A stretch of DNA of 64,000 nt from Micromonospora halotolerans (GTDB lineage Bacteria > Actinomycetota > Actinomycetes > Mycobacteriales > Micromonosporaceae). Every line of letters starts with the position of its first letter. Positions within the stretch are counted from its first letter, which is position 1. The position numbers and the translations under genes were made by a program. A model generated the notes under the pieces. It was not told where the DNA came from. It did not search any database and was given only the letters and a program-made list of their open reading frames with translations. The stretch is taken from contig NZ_CP134876.1 in assembly GCF_032108445.1 (NCBI RefSeq), positions 2,108,001 through 2,172,000 on the forward strand, in the 5' to 3' direction. This document shows positions 16,557-25,134 of this stretch, in pieces.

Positions 16557-18016
16557 CAGATGCCGTACTCCTTCCAGCGCTTGTCGACCAGCGAGACCAC
16601 CTCGGGCGACATGGTCATCTCCTCGGGCCAACCCCGGGTGTAGCCCTCGGTGGGCAGCTTGCGGGTCGCGTCGAGGCCCGCCTTCCCGCCCCAGAACTGC
16701 TGGTACGAGGCGTGGTCCAGATGGTCCACCGGGCCCTCGGTGACGAGCAGGTCCCGGGCGTAGTCGACGTTGCCGAAGGCGCGGAACGCGACCTCGTTGT
16801 AGTCGTGCACGTCGCAGTCCTCGTCCACGATCACGATGAGCTTGGTCAGCGACATGAGGTGCGCGCCCCAGATCGCGTTCATCACCTTCTGCGCGTGCTT
16901 CGGGTAGCGCTTGCGGATGGAGACGATCGCGCAGTTGTGGAAGACGCCGGCGGCCGGCAGGTCGTAGTCGACGATGTCCGGGATCATCAGCTTGAGCAGC
17001 GGCAGGAAGATCCGCTCGGTGGCCTTGCCGAGGCCGTGGTCCTCCTGCGGCGGCTTCGAGGTGATGATCGAGTGGTAGACCGGGTCGCGCTGCATGGTCA
17101 TCGTCTCGACGTGCAGCACCGGGAACGGCTCGACCGGGGTGTAGAAGCCGGTGTGGTCGCCGAAGGGGCCCTCGGGCAGCCGCTCGCCGGGCTCCAGGTA
17201 GCCCTCCAGCACGATCTGCGCGTTCGCCGGCACCTGCAGCGGCACGGTCAAGCAGTCGACCATCTCGACCCGCTCGCCACGCAGGAAGCCGGCGAACAGG
17301 TACTCGTCGATGTCGCTGGGCAGCGGCGCGGTGGCGGCGTACGAGACGACCGGGTCGCAGCCGATCGCGATGGCGACCGGGAGCCGCTGGCCGAGCCGCT
17401 CGGCGACGGCGTGGTGGGCGGTGGAGTCCTTGTGGATCTGCCAGTGCATGCCGAGGGTGTTCCGGCCGTGCTGCTGGAGCCGGTAGAGGCCGAGGTTGCG
17501 CTTGCCGGTCTCCGGGTGCTTGGTGTGGGTCAGCCCGAAGTTGTGGAAGATCCCGCCGTCGCCGGGCCAGACCTGGAGGCCGGGCAGCCGGTTCAGGTCG
17601 ACGTCGTCACCGCGGTAGACCACCTGCTGGCAGGGGGCGGTCTTGACCTTCCGCGGCGGCAGCGACTTGAGCTGCATGACCTTGCCGAGGCCCTCGCGGA
17701 TGCCGGACCAGCCGACGGGCAGCTCCGGCTTGATCATCGCGCCGATCCGCTCGCCGATCTCGTCCAGCGTGTCGACGCCCAGCGCCATGGCCATCCGCTT
17801 CTCGGTGCCGAACAGGTTGATCGCCACCGGCATCTCGCCCCGGGTGGGCCGCTCGAAGAGCAGCGCCGGGCCGCCGTCACGGACGGTCCGCGTGACCACC
17901 TCGCTGATCTCCAGCGAGGGGTCGACCGGGACGCTCACCCGCCGCAGCTCGCCCGCGGCCTCCAGGGCCGCGAGGAAATCCTTGAGATCGGTGTACGGGA
18001 AGCCACGAGCCGCCAT
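16556..18016 (-). CDS. mqnL: UbiD-type menaquinone biosynthesis decarboxylase (MqnL)
   Basis: A 486-residue prFMN-dependent decarboxylase. UbiD landmarks include RNLGLYRLQQHGRNTLGMHW, the active-site Glu region EPGERLPEGPFGDHTGFYTP and the C-terminal IVIVDEDCDVHDYNEV. It is expected to decarboxylate the naphthoate intermediate of the futalosine pathway, using prFMN from the UbiX homologue at 13.9 kb. The start is the ATG at 18016 (MAARGFPYTDL) with GGAGA 9 nt upstream; the frame stays open far upstream, but those residues are antisense to the next gene. It overlaps mqnP by 4 nt. Confidence 0.9.
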   Translation of the reverse strand: MAARGFPYTDLKDFLAALEAAGELRRVSVPVDPSLEISEVVTRTVRDGGPALLFERPTRGEMPVAINLFGTEKRMAMALGVDTLDEIGERIGAMIKPELPVGWSGIREGLGKVMQLKSLPPRKVKTAPCQQVVYRGDDVDLNRLPGLQVWPGDGGIFHNFGLTHTKHPETGKRNLGLYRLQQHGRNTLGMHWQIHKDSTAHHAVAERLGQRLPVAIAIGCDPVVSYAATAPLPSDIDEYLFAGFLRGERVEMVDCLTVPLQVPANAQIVLEGYLEPGERLPEGPFGDHTGFYTPVEPFPVLHVETMTMQRDPVYHSIITSKPPQEDHGLGKATERIFLPLLKLMIPDIVDYDLPAAGVFHNCAIVSIRKRYPKHAQKVMNAIWGAHLMSLTKLIVIVDEDCDVHDYNEVAFRAFGNVDYARDLLVTEGPVDHLDHASYQQFWGGKAGLDATRKLPTEGYTRGWPEEMTMSPEVVSLVDKRWKEYGI

Positions 18017-18172
18017 GCCCGCCAGTCTCCCGCACCGGTCTTCCCAGCGTCCAAGCCGGGTGGTGTGAGCTGAGCGATGGCGTCGGACGAGCGCGGCCGG
18101 CCCCGGTTCGGCGGGCCCGGCATGGCCCTCCACTCGCCGGGTAGTCGAGCTGCCGGACGAGAGGGGGCGCCG

Positions 18173-19045
18173 ATGGGCGAGGGACGGGTCCCGGCGGGGT
18201 TCACCGAGCAGCGGACCCGGGTCGGTGACGTGACGATCAACCACGTCCGCGGGGGCAGCGGGCCCACCCTGGTGCTCCTGCACGGCTATCCGCAGTGCTG
18301 GCGGATGTGGCGGCACCTGCTGCCGGAACTGGCCGAGTCGTTCGAGGTGGTCGCGCCCGACCTGCGCGGCTTCGGCGACAGCGACGCTCCCACCGCCGGG
18401 TACGACAAGAAGAGCGTCGCCGCCGACCTGCACGGGCTGCTGACCGGGCTCGGACTGGTCGAGGACATCCGCCTGGTCGGCCACGACCTCGGCACGATGG
18501 TCGCCTACGCCTACGCCGCCGCCCATCCCGACCGGGTGTCCCGGCTGGTGCTCACCGAGGCGCCGATCCCCGACGAGAGCATCTTCGCGATCCCGGCCCT
18601 GACCGCCGCCGGCCCGGCGGTGTGGAACTTCGGCTTCTTCAACCTGACCAACGGTCTGCCCGAGCAACTCGTCACCGGCCGGGAACCGCTCTGGGTGGAC
18701 CGGTTCACCGACTCGATCATGGTCAACAAGGGCAGCATCGGCCCGGAGGTGGCGGCGGAGTACGCCCGGCACCTCCGGGACCCGGCCCACCTCTGGGCCA
18801 GCTTCGCCTACTTCCGCGCGTTCGGTCAGGACGTGGCGGACAACGCGGCGTACCGGGCGCAGAAGCTGCCGATGCCGGTACTCGCCGTCGGCGCCCGGGC
18901 CAGCCTCGGTGAGCAGGTGGCCGAGCAGGTCCGCCGGTACGCCGACACGGTCACCGGCGAGGTGGTGGAGGGGTGTGGCCACTGGCTCTTCGAGGAGCGG
19001 CCGGCCGAACTGGCGGAGCTGCTGCTGCCGTTCCTGCGAAGCTGA
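18173..19045 (+). CDS. Alpha/beta hydrolase, epoxide-hydrolase-like
   Basis: A 290-residue alpha/beta hydrolase. Oxyanion-hole motif HGYPQCW, nucleophile elbow GHDLGTM with Asp as nucleophile (typical of epoxide hydrolases and haloalkane dehalogenases), a cap with FAYFRAFG, and catalytic His in GCGHWLFEE. The HGxP plus Asp nucleophile favours epoxide hydrolase. The ATG at 18173 is chosen for the GAGGGGG ahead of it; 32 upstream codons in frame look non-coding. It is divergent from mqnL and converges with the AhpD-like gene. Confidence 0.85.
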   Translation: MGEGRVPAGFTEQRTRVGDVTINHVRGGSGPTLVLLHGYPQCWRMWRHLLPELAESFEVVAPDLRGFGDSDAPTAGYDKKSVAADLHGLLTGLGLVEDIRLVGHDLGTMVAYAYAAAHPDRVSRLVLTEAPIPDESIFAIPALTAAGPAVWNFGFFNLTNGLPEQLVTGREPLWVDRFTDSIMVNKGSIGPEVAAEYARHLRDPAHLWASFAYFRAFGQDVADNAAYRAQKLPMPVLAVGARASLGEQVAEQVRRYADTVTGEVVEGCGHWLFEERPAELAELLLPFLRS

Positions 19046-19054
19046 GGCCGCCGG

Positions 19055-19615
19055 TCAGGCGGCCGGGGACCAGGCGTACGCGGCCAGGGACGGGTCGAGC
19101 GGGGCGTCGGTGAGGCGGTTGGCGAAGGTCGAGATCGTGTACGTGCCGACGCCGAGCACCACGTCCAGCGCGTGCCGCGGCTGCCAGCCGGCGGTGAGGA
19201 AGGCATCCAGCTCGTCGTCGGGGACGTCGCCCCGGTGGTCGAGCACGGCGACGGTGAACCGGCGCAGCGCCTCCAGGCGCGGATCGGGCAGCGCGGTGCC
19301 GGCCCGGAGCGCCTCGATCAGCTCGGGCGCCCCGCTGCGCCGGGTGAGCGTCGCGGTGTGCATGGCCACGCAGAGGTGGCACTCGTTGCGGGTGGCCACG
19401 GTCAGCACGACCACCTCCCGGGCGACCGGGTCGAGGTCGGTGGACTCGAAGGTGGCGCTGGCGGTGAGGAAGCCCTTGAGCAGCTCGGGCGACTCGGCCA
19501 TCAGGGCCACCGCGCCAGGCAGGTGGCCGAGCTTGCGGTGGACGCCGACCATGGTGGGACGGGCGGCCGCGGGCGCGGTGTCGGGGGTGTGGGTGGTGAA
19601 GACCGGACGGGACAT
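19055..19615 (-). CDS. Carboxymuconolactone decarboxylase/AhpD-like protein
   Basis: A 186-residue all-helical protein of the CMD/AhpD superfamily. The redox motif is NECHLCVAMH (Cys-X2-Cys with the downstream His), placing it with the alkylhydroperoxidase D-like group rather than the non-redox decarboxylases. It starts at ATG with GAGGGA 7 nt upstream. It is divergent from a MarR gene, and a perfect inverted repeat in the 63-bp gap covers its promoter, so it is probably repressed by that regulator and induced by oxidants or electrophiles. Confidence 0.85.
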   Translation of the reverse strand: MSRPVFTTHTPDTAPAAARPTMVGVHRKLGHLPGAVALMAESPELLKGFLTASATFESTDLDPVAREVVVLTVATRNECHLCVAMHTATLTRRSGAPELIEALRAGTALPDPRLEALRRFTVAVLDHRGDVPDDELDAFLTAGWQPRHALDVVLGVGTYTISTFANRLTDAPLDPSLAAYAWSPAA

Positions 19616-19638
19616 GACGGGTTCCCTCGCATAAGATA

Positions 19639-19653
19639 GTCAACGTGGTTGAC
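19639..19653. promoter_or_regulatory. MarR operator O1
   Basis: Perfect inverted repeat GTCAAC-GTG-GTTGAC between the divergent AhpD-like and MarR genes. It lies about 8 bp upstream of a TATCTT -10-like sequence for the leftward gene. Confidence 0.65.
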
Positions 19654-19659
19654 GAAATA

Positions 19660-19674
19660 GTAAACGAGGTTGTC
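19660..19674. promoter_or_regulatory. MarR operator O2
   Basis: GTAAACGAGGTTGTC is an imperfect copy of O1 centred 21 bp away (two helical turns). It ends 4 bp before the MarR start codon, so binding here would also block the regulator's own gene. Confidence 0.55.
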
Positions 19675-19678
19675 GAAC

Positions 19679-20149
19679 ATGGCAACGCCTGACCGCCCCG
19701 GCTTCGTGCTCCCGCTGCTCCTGCTCGCCGGCTTCCGCACGCTCATCGACGACCTGCACGCCGAGCTGGCCCGGCAGGGGCACACCGAGCTGCGGCCGGC
19801 CCACGGCTTCGTGCTCCAGGCCGTCGGCCCCGCCGGCACCACCGCCTCCGACCTGGGCCAGCGCCTCGGCGTCTCGAAACAGGCGGCCGGCAAGACCGTC
19901 GACCGCCTGGTCGCCCTCGGCTACCTGGAACGCGCCGACGACCCGGCCGACGCCCGGCGCAAGCTGGTCCGGATGACGGCCCGGGGCCACGACGGGCTGC
20001 GCCGCTCGGCGATCGTCTTCGACGCCCTACGCGACCGCTGGGTGGCGACCCTCGGCGCCGACCGGGTCGCGGCCATGGAGGACGACCTGCGCCGGATGGT
20101 CCCGGCCGACGTCTTCCGCCTCGACGTCCCCGGCTGGTTCGGCGCGTGA
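19679..20149 (+). CDS. MarR-family repressor
   Basis: A 156-residue winged-helix regulator with TASDLGQRLGVSKQAAGKTVDRLVALGYLERADDPADARRK, the classic MarR recognition helix and wing. The start is ATG at 19679 (MATPDRPGF) with GAGG 9 nt upstream; TTG at 19670 would place the start inside the operator. Two inverted repeats in the shared promoter imply autoregulation and control of the divergent AhpD-like gene. The inducer is unknown. There are no cysteines, so direct thiol sensing is unlikely. Confidence 0.88.
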   Translation: MATPDRPGFVLPLLLLAGFRTLIDDLHAELARQGHTELRPAHGFVLQAVGPAGTTASDLGQRLGVSKQAAGKTVDRLVALGYLERADDPADARRKLVRMTARGHDGLRRSAIVFDALRDRWVATLGADRVAAMEDDLRRMVPADVFRLDVPGWFGA

Positions 20150-20202
20150 CAAACATCGTCGCGCCTTGACCCACCGGCCGGACCAGGGGCCACGATGTCC
20201 GC

Positions 20203-20400
20203 ATGGACGACGCGTACGTGGTGGGCGACCCGGACGGGCTCAGCCCCCTACAGGCCGAGATCCGGGACGCCGTGGCCCGCGAGCTGCACGCCCAGTTCGC
20301 GCTGCGGGCCGACCGCCTCGACCTGGCCGACCTCCCCGAGGTGGCCTACCAGATCACCCTGCGCGTCGACGGGCTGCTGACCGGCCGCCGGGGCCGCTGA
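20203..20400 (+). CDS. Small acidic protein of unknown function
   Basis: A 65-residue ORF, MDDAYVVGDPDGLSPLQAEI..., predicted to be helical and soluble. Evidence for coding is a CACGAT -10-like box exactly 6 nt before the ATG (leaderless pattern), normal third-position GC bias, and a fit between MarR and ccsB with 9 bp left over. It ends in a basic GRRGR tail. I do not recognise a family. Confidence 0.55.
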   Translation: MDDAYVVGDPDGLSPLQAEIRDAVARELHAQFALRADRLDLADLPEVAYQITLRVDGLLTGRRGR

Positions 20401-20409
20401 CCGCCGGGG

Positions 20410-21390
20410 TCAGAGGCCGGCGTAGGAGTGCAGGCCGGTGAAGAAGAAGTTGACCCCGAACAGGTTCATCAGCATGGTCAGGAAGCCCACGACCGAGATC
20501 CAGGTGGCCACGTTGCGCTTGACGCTCGGGGTGGCCCGGGCGTGCAGGTAGCCCGCGTAGACCACCCAGGAGATGAACGCCCAGGTCTCCTTCGGGTCCC
20601 AGCCCCAGGCGCGACCCCAGGCCGCCTCGGCCCAGATCGCACCCGCGATCACCGCGAAGGTGAAGACCGGGAAGGCGAAGGCGTGCAGCGTGAAGGTCAG
20701 CCGCTCCAGGCCGGCCGCCGCCGGCAGCCGCCGGGCGAGGGTGTACGGGAAGCTCCGCTTCCCCTGCTCCCAGCCGGCCCGCATCAGGTAGGCCACGGCC
20801 GGCACCACGCCCAGCAGGAAGATGCCGGAGGCGAAGATGATCGTGGACACGTGGATGACGAACCAGTAGGACTGCAGCGCCGGCATCAACGGCACGACCT
20901 GCACGTAGAGCTTCAGCTCGGCGAACGCCAGCAGCAGCACCATGACCAGGGTGAGGAACAGCCCGAGCCGGCGCAGCGACGGCTGCTTCCAGAGCACCAC
21001 GAGCCAGGCGGCCGCCCCGATCCAGGTGACGGTCAGCACGAACTCGTACATGTTGCCCCAGGGCATCCGCTCGGCGGCGATGCCCCGGGTGACCACCGCG
21101 CCGATGTGCAGCGCGGCGGCGAGCACGGTGATCCAGGCGGCGATCCGCCCGGCCAGCGCGGCCCGGGCGGCGGAGCGGCCGGCTCGGGCCGCGGCCGTGG
21201 GGACCGGACCCGCCGGCTCCTCGACCGTCCCGCCGGGGCCGCCGACGCCGGCGCCGACCAGCTCCCGGGCCGGGGCCGCCGCCGGCACCTTCCGGGCGTT
21301 GCCCAGGGCGTACTCGACGGCGTGGCTGATCATCGCGACCAGGTACGCCAGGATCGCGAACGTGACCAGCTGGTCGGAGAGTGCGGACAT
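20410..21390 (-). CDS. ccsB: Cytochrome c biogenesis protein CcsB (haem channel)
   Basis: A 326-residue polytopic membrane protein of cytochrome c assembly System II. The Trp-rich haem-handling motif WGRAWGWDPKETWAF is present, with flanking conserved His residues in transmembrane helices. A ~45-residue Pro/Gly-rich cytoplasmic insert follows the first helix. Its ATG overlaps the resB stop (ATGA) and has GGAGA about 7 nt upstream. With ResB it exports haem and ligates it to the CXXCH of apocytochromes at the outer face of the membrane. Confidence 0.93.
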   Translation of the reverse strand: MSALSDQLVTFAILAYLVAMISHAVEYALGNARKVPAAAPARELVGAGVGGPGGTVEEPAGPVPTAAARAGRSAARAALAGRIAAWITVLAAALHIGAVVTRGIAAERMPWGNMYEFVLTVTWIGAAAWLVVLWKQPSLRRLGLFLTLVMVLLLAFAELKLYVQVVPLMPALQSYWFVIHVSTIIFASGIFLLGVVPAVAYLMRAGWEQGKRSFPYTLARRLPAAAGLERLTFTLHAFAFPVFTFAVIAGAIWAEAAWGRAWGWDPKETWAFISWVVYAGYLHARATPSVKRNVATWISVVGFLTMLMNLFGVNFFFTGLHSYAGL

Positions 21391-23012
21391 CACTCGTCTC
21401 CTTCTCGCGCCCGCGGGTCGTCCCGCCCGTCGTCGCTGACCGCGGCGACGAGCTGTGCGAACTCGTCGGCGAACCCTGGATGCTCGGTGCGCGGGAGCCC
21501 ACCGGCCTCCACCAAACTACTACCGCTCGTCGGAGATTCACCCGCCGGGGCGGAAACCCGGAACCAGACCCGGCGCCGCCGGGCGAACAGCGAGCCCATC
21601 AGCCCGAGGAGCAGCGTCACGCAGGCGACCAGCATCAGGGTCTGGCCGGGGGCGTGTCGGACCGAGATGGTGATGTACGGCTTCGTGCCGACGAACTCCA
21701 GCGTGCTGCCATCGTCCAGCGTCCACTTCTCGCCGGGGCGCAGCACCTTCTCGCCGATCTGCTTGAGCTTGCCGTTGGCGACCTGCCGCTGGTCGAGCTT
21801 GTAGACCGAGCCCGGGATGCCGGCGTCCAGCCCCAGGTTGCCCCGGTACGCGGCCAGCACCACCGCGGGGTTCCGCTCGGCGGGGAACTGGGACGCGACG
21901 AACGGCGCGCGGTCCGGGGCGGTGGGCAGGTAGAGCCCGTCGAAGGCGACCTGCTGATCCGGGGAGCGCTTGCCGGTCTTCGGATCGACGTTCGCGTCCG
22001 GGAAGGCGGCCACGCCCTCCTCGGTGGCGTTCTGGTCGCCGCTGCGCAGGAACGGCTCGTCGCTGGTCTGCGTGCGGCCGTACCGGTCGGTGTACCTCAG
22101 GATCGGCGCGTACCCGTTGCCGAGCAGGTAGACGTTGGCCGCGCCGAGCCGCAGCGGCGAGTTGACCGAGAAGCCGGCGGTGCGCGTGGACCCGTCGTCC
22201 ACGTGGTCCACGGTCACCGTGGCCCAGTAGCGGGAGGCCTGCCCGGACGCCAGGTAGTCGGCCTCGAACCGGTCCAGGGTGAGGCAGAACGGCGGCAGGT
22301 CCGCGCTGTCGACGCGCGGCCCGAGCGACGCCTCGGCGTACTGCTGGCGGCTGTTGCAGAAGGCGTTGTCCGCGCCGGCCGTCAGCAACTTGTTGCCGTG
22401 CCAGCCGTACCAGGAGCCGAGCGCGACCCCGAGCAGGAGGGCGACCAGCGAGACGTGGAAGAGCAGGTTGCCGGTCTCCTTGAGGTAGCCCTTCTCGGCG
22501 GAGACCTCGTTGCCACGGACCGTGACCCGCCAGCGGCGGCGGCGCAGCACCGCCGCGATCGCCTCGGGGTCGGCGGCGGCCGGGGCCTCCAGCACGGCGT
22601 GCTGAGGCAACCGCTCCAGGCGCTTCGGGGCGGCGGGCGGCCGCATCCGCAGCGCGCGGACGTGGTCGCGGGCGCGGGGCAGGATGCAGCCGACCAGCGA
22701 GGTGAAGAGCAGCAGGTAGATGGCGGAGAACCAGACCGAGCCGAAGACCTCGAACATGCCGAGCTGGTCGAGCCGGGGCGCCAGGTCGGGGTGGTCGACG
22801 AAGTACTCGTTGACCTTCTCCGGGCTGACCCCGCGCTGCGGCAGCACCGAGCCGGGGATGGCGGCGATCGCCAGCAGGAAGAGCAGGATGAGCGCGGTAC
22901 GCATGCTGGTGAGCTGCCGCCACGAGTTGCGCAGCAGGGCCAGCACCGGGTTGGCCCGTCGCCGGGGGGCGTCCGCGGGCGGCGCGGCCGGGCGGTCGTC
23001 CACGGTCGTCAT
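21390..23012 (-). CDS. resB: Cytochrome c biogenesis protein ResB
   Basis: A 540-residue protein with three N-terminal helices, a fourth near the C-terminus and a large extracytoplasmic domain (~225-475). Early landmarks are TALILLFLLAIAAIPGSVLPQRGVSPEKV and the GNLLFHVSL helix with a conserved His. It partners CcsB in haem delivery. It overlaps ccdA upstream and ccsB downstream by 4 nt each. The extension of the frame upstream of the ATG at 23012 is antisense or alternate frame to ccdA and is not coding. Confidence 0.92.
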   Translation of the reverse strand: MTTVDDRPAAPPADAPRRRANPVLALLRNSWRQLTSMRTALILLFLLAIAAIPGSVLPQRGVSPEKVNEYFVDHPDLAPRLDQLGMFEVFGSVWFSAIYLLLFTSLVGCILPRARDHVRALRMRPPAAPKRLERLPQHAVLEAPAAADPEAIAAVLRRRRWRVTVRGNEVSAEKGYLKETGNLLFHVSLVALLLGVALGSWYGWHGNKLLTAGADNAFCNSRQQYAEASLGPRVDSADLPPFCLTLDRFEADYLASGQASRYWATVTVDHVDDGSTRTAGFSVNSPLRLGAANVYLLGNGYAPILRYTDRYGRTQTSDEPFLRSGDQNATEEGVAAFPDANVDPKTGKRSPDQQVAFDGLYLPTAPDRAPFVASQFPAERNPAVVLAAYRGNLGLDAGIPGSVYKLDQRQVANGKLKQIGEKVLRPGEKWTLDDGSTLEFVGTKPYITISVRHAPGQTLMLVACVTLLLGLMGSLFARRRRVWFRVSAPAGESPTSGSSLVEAGGLPRTEHPGFADEFAQLVAAVSDDGRDDPRAREGDE

Positions 23013-23851
23013 CAGATGCTCACCTCGCCCACGCCCACGTGCGTCTGCAACCAGATCACGAAGTCCTGCCAGCCGCCGGTGACCAGCGCCACGCCGATCA
23101 GGATCAGCAGTGCGCCGCCGATCCGGGTGACCCAGCGGCTGTTGCGCCGGACGGCGCGGAACACCCCGAGGAGGCGGTGGAAGCCCAGCCCGAAGACGAC
23201 GAACGGTACCCCCAGCCCGAGGCAGTACGCCACGGCGAGCAGCACGGCCCGGTCGGTCCGCCCGTCGACCGTGGCCATGCCGAGCACCGCGCCGAGCGTC
23301 GGGCCGGTGCACGGCAGCCAGCTCAGCGCGAAGACGGCGCCGAGGACCGGGGCGCCGAGCAGGCCGGCGGCCGGGAGCCGCCGGATGCGGAACTCGCGCT
23401 GCATGCCGGGGACCACGCCCAGGTAGCCGAGGCCGAGCACCACGACGAGGGCGCCGATGACGATCTCCAACGTGCGCTCGTGCGCGAAGAGGAGCTTGCC
23501 GACGCCGGAGAAGAGGATCGCGGTGGCGGTGAACACCGCGGTGAAGCCGGCGATGAAGAGCATGGTGCCGGCCAGCACCCGCCCCTTCACGGCGGCGACC
23601 GGCCGTGCCGCCGGGGGCGCCGCGACGGCCACGCCGCCGCCGCTCGGCTCGCCCGCGACGGGAACGGGACTCTCCGTCCGGTTCCGGCCCTCCAGGTCCG
23701 CCCCGGCCAGCCCGGTGACGTACGACAGGTAGCCGGGCATCAGCGGCAGGACGCACGGGGAGAGGAAGCTGACCAGCCCGGCGAGCGCCGCGGCACCGAC
23801 GGCCAGCAGCAGCGGGCCGGACTCGGCGAGCTGGCGGAAGGTCTCGCCCAT
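23012..23851 (-). CDS. ccdA: Thiol-reductant transporter CcdA
   Basis: A 279-residue six-helix protein of the DsbD/CcdA family. It carries electrons from cytoplasmic thioredoxin to ResA outside the membrane. The two redox cysteines are in SFLSPCVLPLMPGY (helix 1) and ALSWLPCTGPTLGA (helix 4). A ~50-residue hydrophilic loop after helix 1 is longer than usual. It overlaps resA and resB by 4 nt on either side. Confidence 0.93.
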   Translation of the reverse strand: MGETFRQLAESGPLLLAVGAAALAGLVSFLSPCVLPLMPGYLSYVTGLAGADLEGRNRTESPVPVAGEPSGGGVAVAAPPAARPVAAVKGRVLAGTMLFIAGFTAVFTATAILFSGVGKLLFAHERTLEIVIGALVVVLGLGYLGVVPGMQREFRIRRLPAAGLLGAPVLGAVFALSWLPCTGPTLGAVLGMATVDGRTDRAVLLAVAYCLGLGVPFVVFGLGFHRLLGVFRAVRRNSRWVTRIGGALLILIGVALVTGGWQDFVIWLQTHVGVGEVSI

Positions 23852-24423
23852 CAGCGGGACCCGGACGGGGGCTGCTCGGCCGCGATCCGCTCGACGACGG
23901 GCTGGAGCTCGTCCCGGGTGATCGCCCGGCGGATCACCACGGCGACCCGGCCGTCGCGGTCCAGGACGACGGTCGCCGGGGTGGTGTTGGGCGGGATGTC
24001 GAAGTCGAGCGCCTGCCGGCTGGCCGGGTCGAAGAGGCTCGGGTAGGTGACCCGGCCCTCCTCGAAGGCGGCCGCCTTGTCCTTGCTGTCCTGCACGTTG
24101 ATGCCGAGGAAGGTGACGCCGGACGCCTTGGTGGCCTGGTGCACGGCCTCCAGGTCGTCGGCCTCCGCCCGGCAGGGCGCGCACCAGGATCCCCAGAAGT
24201 TGACGACGACCACCTGGCCGCGGGCCTCGGCGATGTCGTAGCTGCCGCCGGTGAGCAGCTCGCCGCTCACCTTCGGGGTCTTCGACCGCTGGTCGGGGGC
24301 GCAGGTGATGGTGACGCCGTCGCTCGCGCAGCGGCTCTCCTCGCTGCCGGAGGAGCAGCCGACCAGCGCCGTCCCGGCGGTGACGGCGGCGAGCAGGGCG
24401 GCGACGAGCCTCCGGCTGGGCAT
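23851..24423 (-). CDS. resA: ResA-like thioredoxin lipoprotein
   Basis: A 190-residue exported protein with a lipobox LVGCSS (lipidated Cys near residue 23) and a thioredoxin fold with active site WCAPC in VVVNFWGSWCAPCRAE. It keeps apocytochrome haem-binding cysteines reduced, receiving electrons from CcdA. PNTTPATVVLD supplies the cis-Pro loop. Two further cysteines (residues ~32-41) precede the domain. It overlaps the histidine phosphatase gene by 4 nt. Confidence 0.92.
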   Translation of the reverse strand: MPSRRLVAALLAAVTAGTALVGCSSGSEESRCASDGVTITCAPDQRSKTPKVSGELLTGGSYDIAEARGQVVVVNFWGSWCAPCRAEADDLEAVHQATKASGVTFLGINVQDSKDKAAAFEEGRVTYPSLFDPASRQALDFDIPPNTTPATVVLDRDGRVAVVIRRAITRDELQPVVERIAAEQPPSGSR

Positions 24424-25070
24424 CAGGCTCCCTTGGCCGTCCGGGCGGTCGGCGAGATCGAGACCAGGTGGGCCGCGGGCTCGGAGTAGCCGATGCCGAC
24501 GATCTTGGCACCGTCGAAGTGGAACGAGGTGAGGCTGGCCAGGCCGCACTGCCGCTTGCGCGGGTCGTGCCAGAGCCGCTTGCGCTCGACGTAGCGGCGC
24601 AGGGTCCAGATGGGCAGCTGGTGGGAGACGAGCACGGCCTCGCGCCCCTCGGCGGCGATCCGGGCGGCGTGCAGCGCGCCGAACATCCGCTCGGCGATCA
24701 CCCGGTAGGCCTCGCCCCAGGACGGGGTGACCGGGTCGCGCAGCACCCACCAGTTGCGCGGGTCGCGGAAGGAGCCGTCGCCCGGGGACACCTTCTTGCC
24801 CTCGAACCAGTTCGCGCTCTCGATCAGCCGCTCGTCCACCCCGACCGGCAGCCCGAACTGGGCGGCGATCGGCTCGGCGGTCTGCTGGGCGCGTTCGAGC
24901 GGGCTGGCCACCACGTGCACCACGGTGCGCTCGGCGAGCGCCTGGGCGGCCGCCTTGGCCATCTGGACGCCCAGCTCGGAGAGGCGGAACCCGGGCAGCC
25001 GCCCGTAGAGGATGCCGTCCGGGTTGTACACCTCGCCGTGCCGCAGCACGTGGACCACCGTCTCGCTCAC
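24423..25070 (-). CDS. Histidine phosphatase (phosphoglycerate-mutase-like)
   Basis: A 215-residue member of the branch-1 histidine phosphatase superfamily, with catalytic RHGE at ~10-13, a second conserved segment VVASPLERAQQTAEP and the catalytic His in VLVSHQLPIW. It starts at GTG (VSETVVHVLRHGE), which overlaps the stop of the repeat-encoded leader peptide (GTGA). Genes of this type sit next to hemL and resA in many actinobacteria, but the physiological substrate is unknown. Confidence 0.88.
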   Translation of the reverse strand: MSETVVHVLRHGEVYNPDGILYGRLPGFRLSELGVQMAKAAAQALAERTVVHVVASPLERAQQTAEPIAAQFGLPVGVDERLIESANWFEGKKVSPGDGSFRDPRNWWVLRDPVTPSWGEAYRVIAERMFGALHAARIAAEGREAVLVSHQLPIWTLRRYVERKRLWHDPRKRQCGLASLTSFHFDGAKIVGIGYSEPAAHLVSISPTARTAKGA

Positions 25071-25132
25071 GCCTGAGCCCCCTTCGTTCGCGGCTGCGGG
25101 GCTCGCAAACCCGGCTCACTCCTCGCGCTCAC
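25067..25132 (-). CDS. Repeat-encoded 21-aa leader peptide (copy 2)
   Basis: A 22-codon ORF from GTG to TGA beginning VSARSEPGLRAPQPRTK. It starts 2 nt after the hemL TAA with GGGGGG 5 nt before it, and its TGA overlaps the GTG of the histidine phosphatase gene. It is the second copy of the element at 2967-3029; the sequence after the shared 46 nt differs, but the reading frame and terminal GTGA overlap are kept. Confidence 0.5.
   Translation of the reverse strand: MSARSEPGLRAPQPRTKGAQA
25087..25132 (-). repeat. 46-bp dispersed repeat, copy 2
   Basis: 45 of 46 bases match 2984-3029. It is placed between two leftward co-directional genes, in the same orientation as copy 1. Confidence 0.9.
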
Positions 25133-25134
25133 CG

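Noticed and set aside
16556..18982. 808-aa form of the UbiD-type protein
   Set aside because: Residues before ATG 18016 are antisense to the alpha/beta hydrolase gene and lack UbiD similarity; the family starts at the chosen ATG, which has GGAGA upstream.
20141..20165. Terminator hairpin after the MarR gene
   Set aside because: Only a 6-bp stem with a 13-nt loop, at chance level in this base composition.
23851..25119. 422-aa fusion beginning in the repeat and running into ResA
   Set aside because: The N-terminal part is an alternate frame of the histidine phosphatase; ResA has its own ATG at 24423 with a signal peptide and lipobox.
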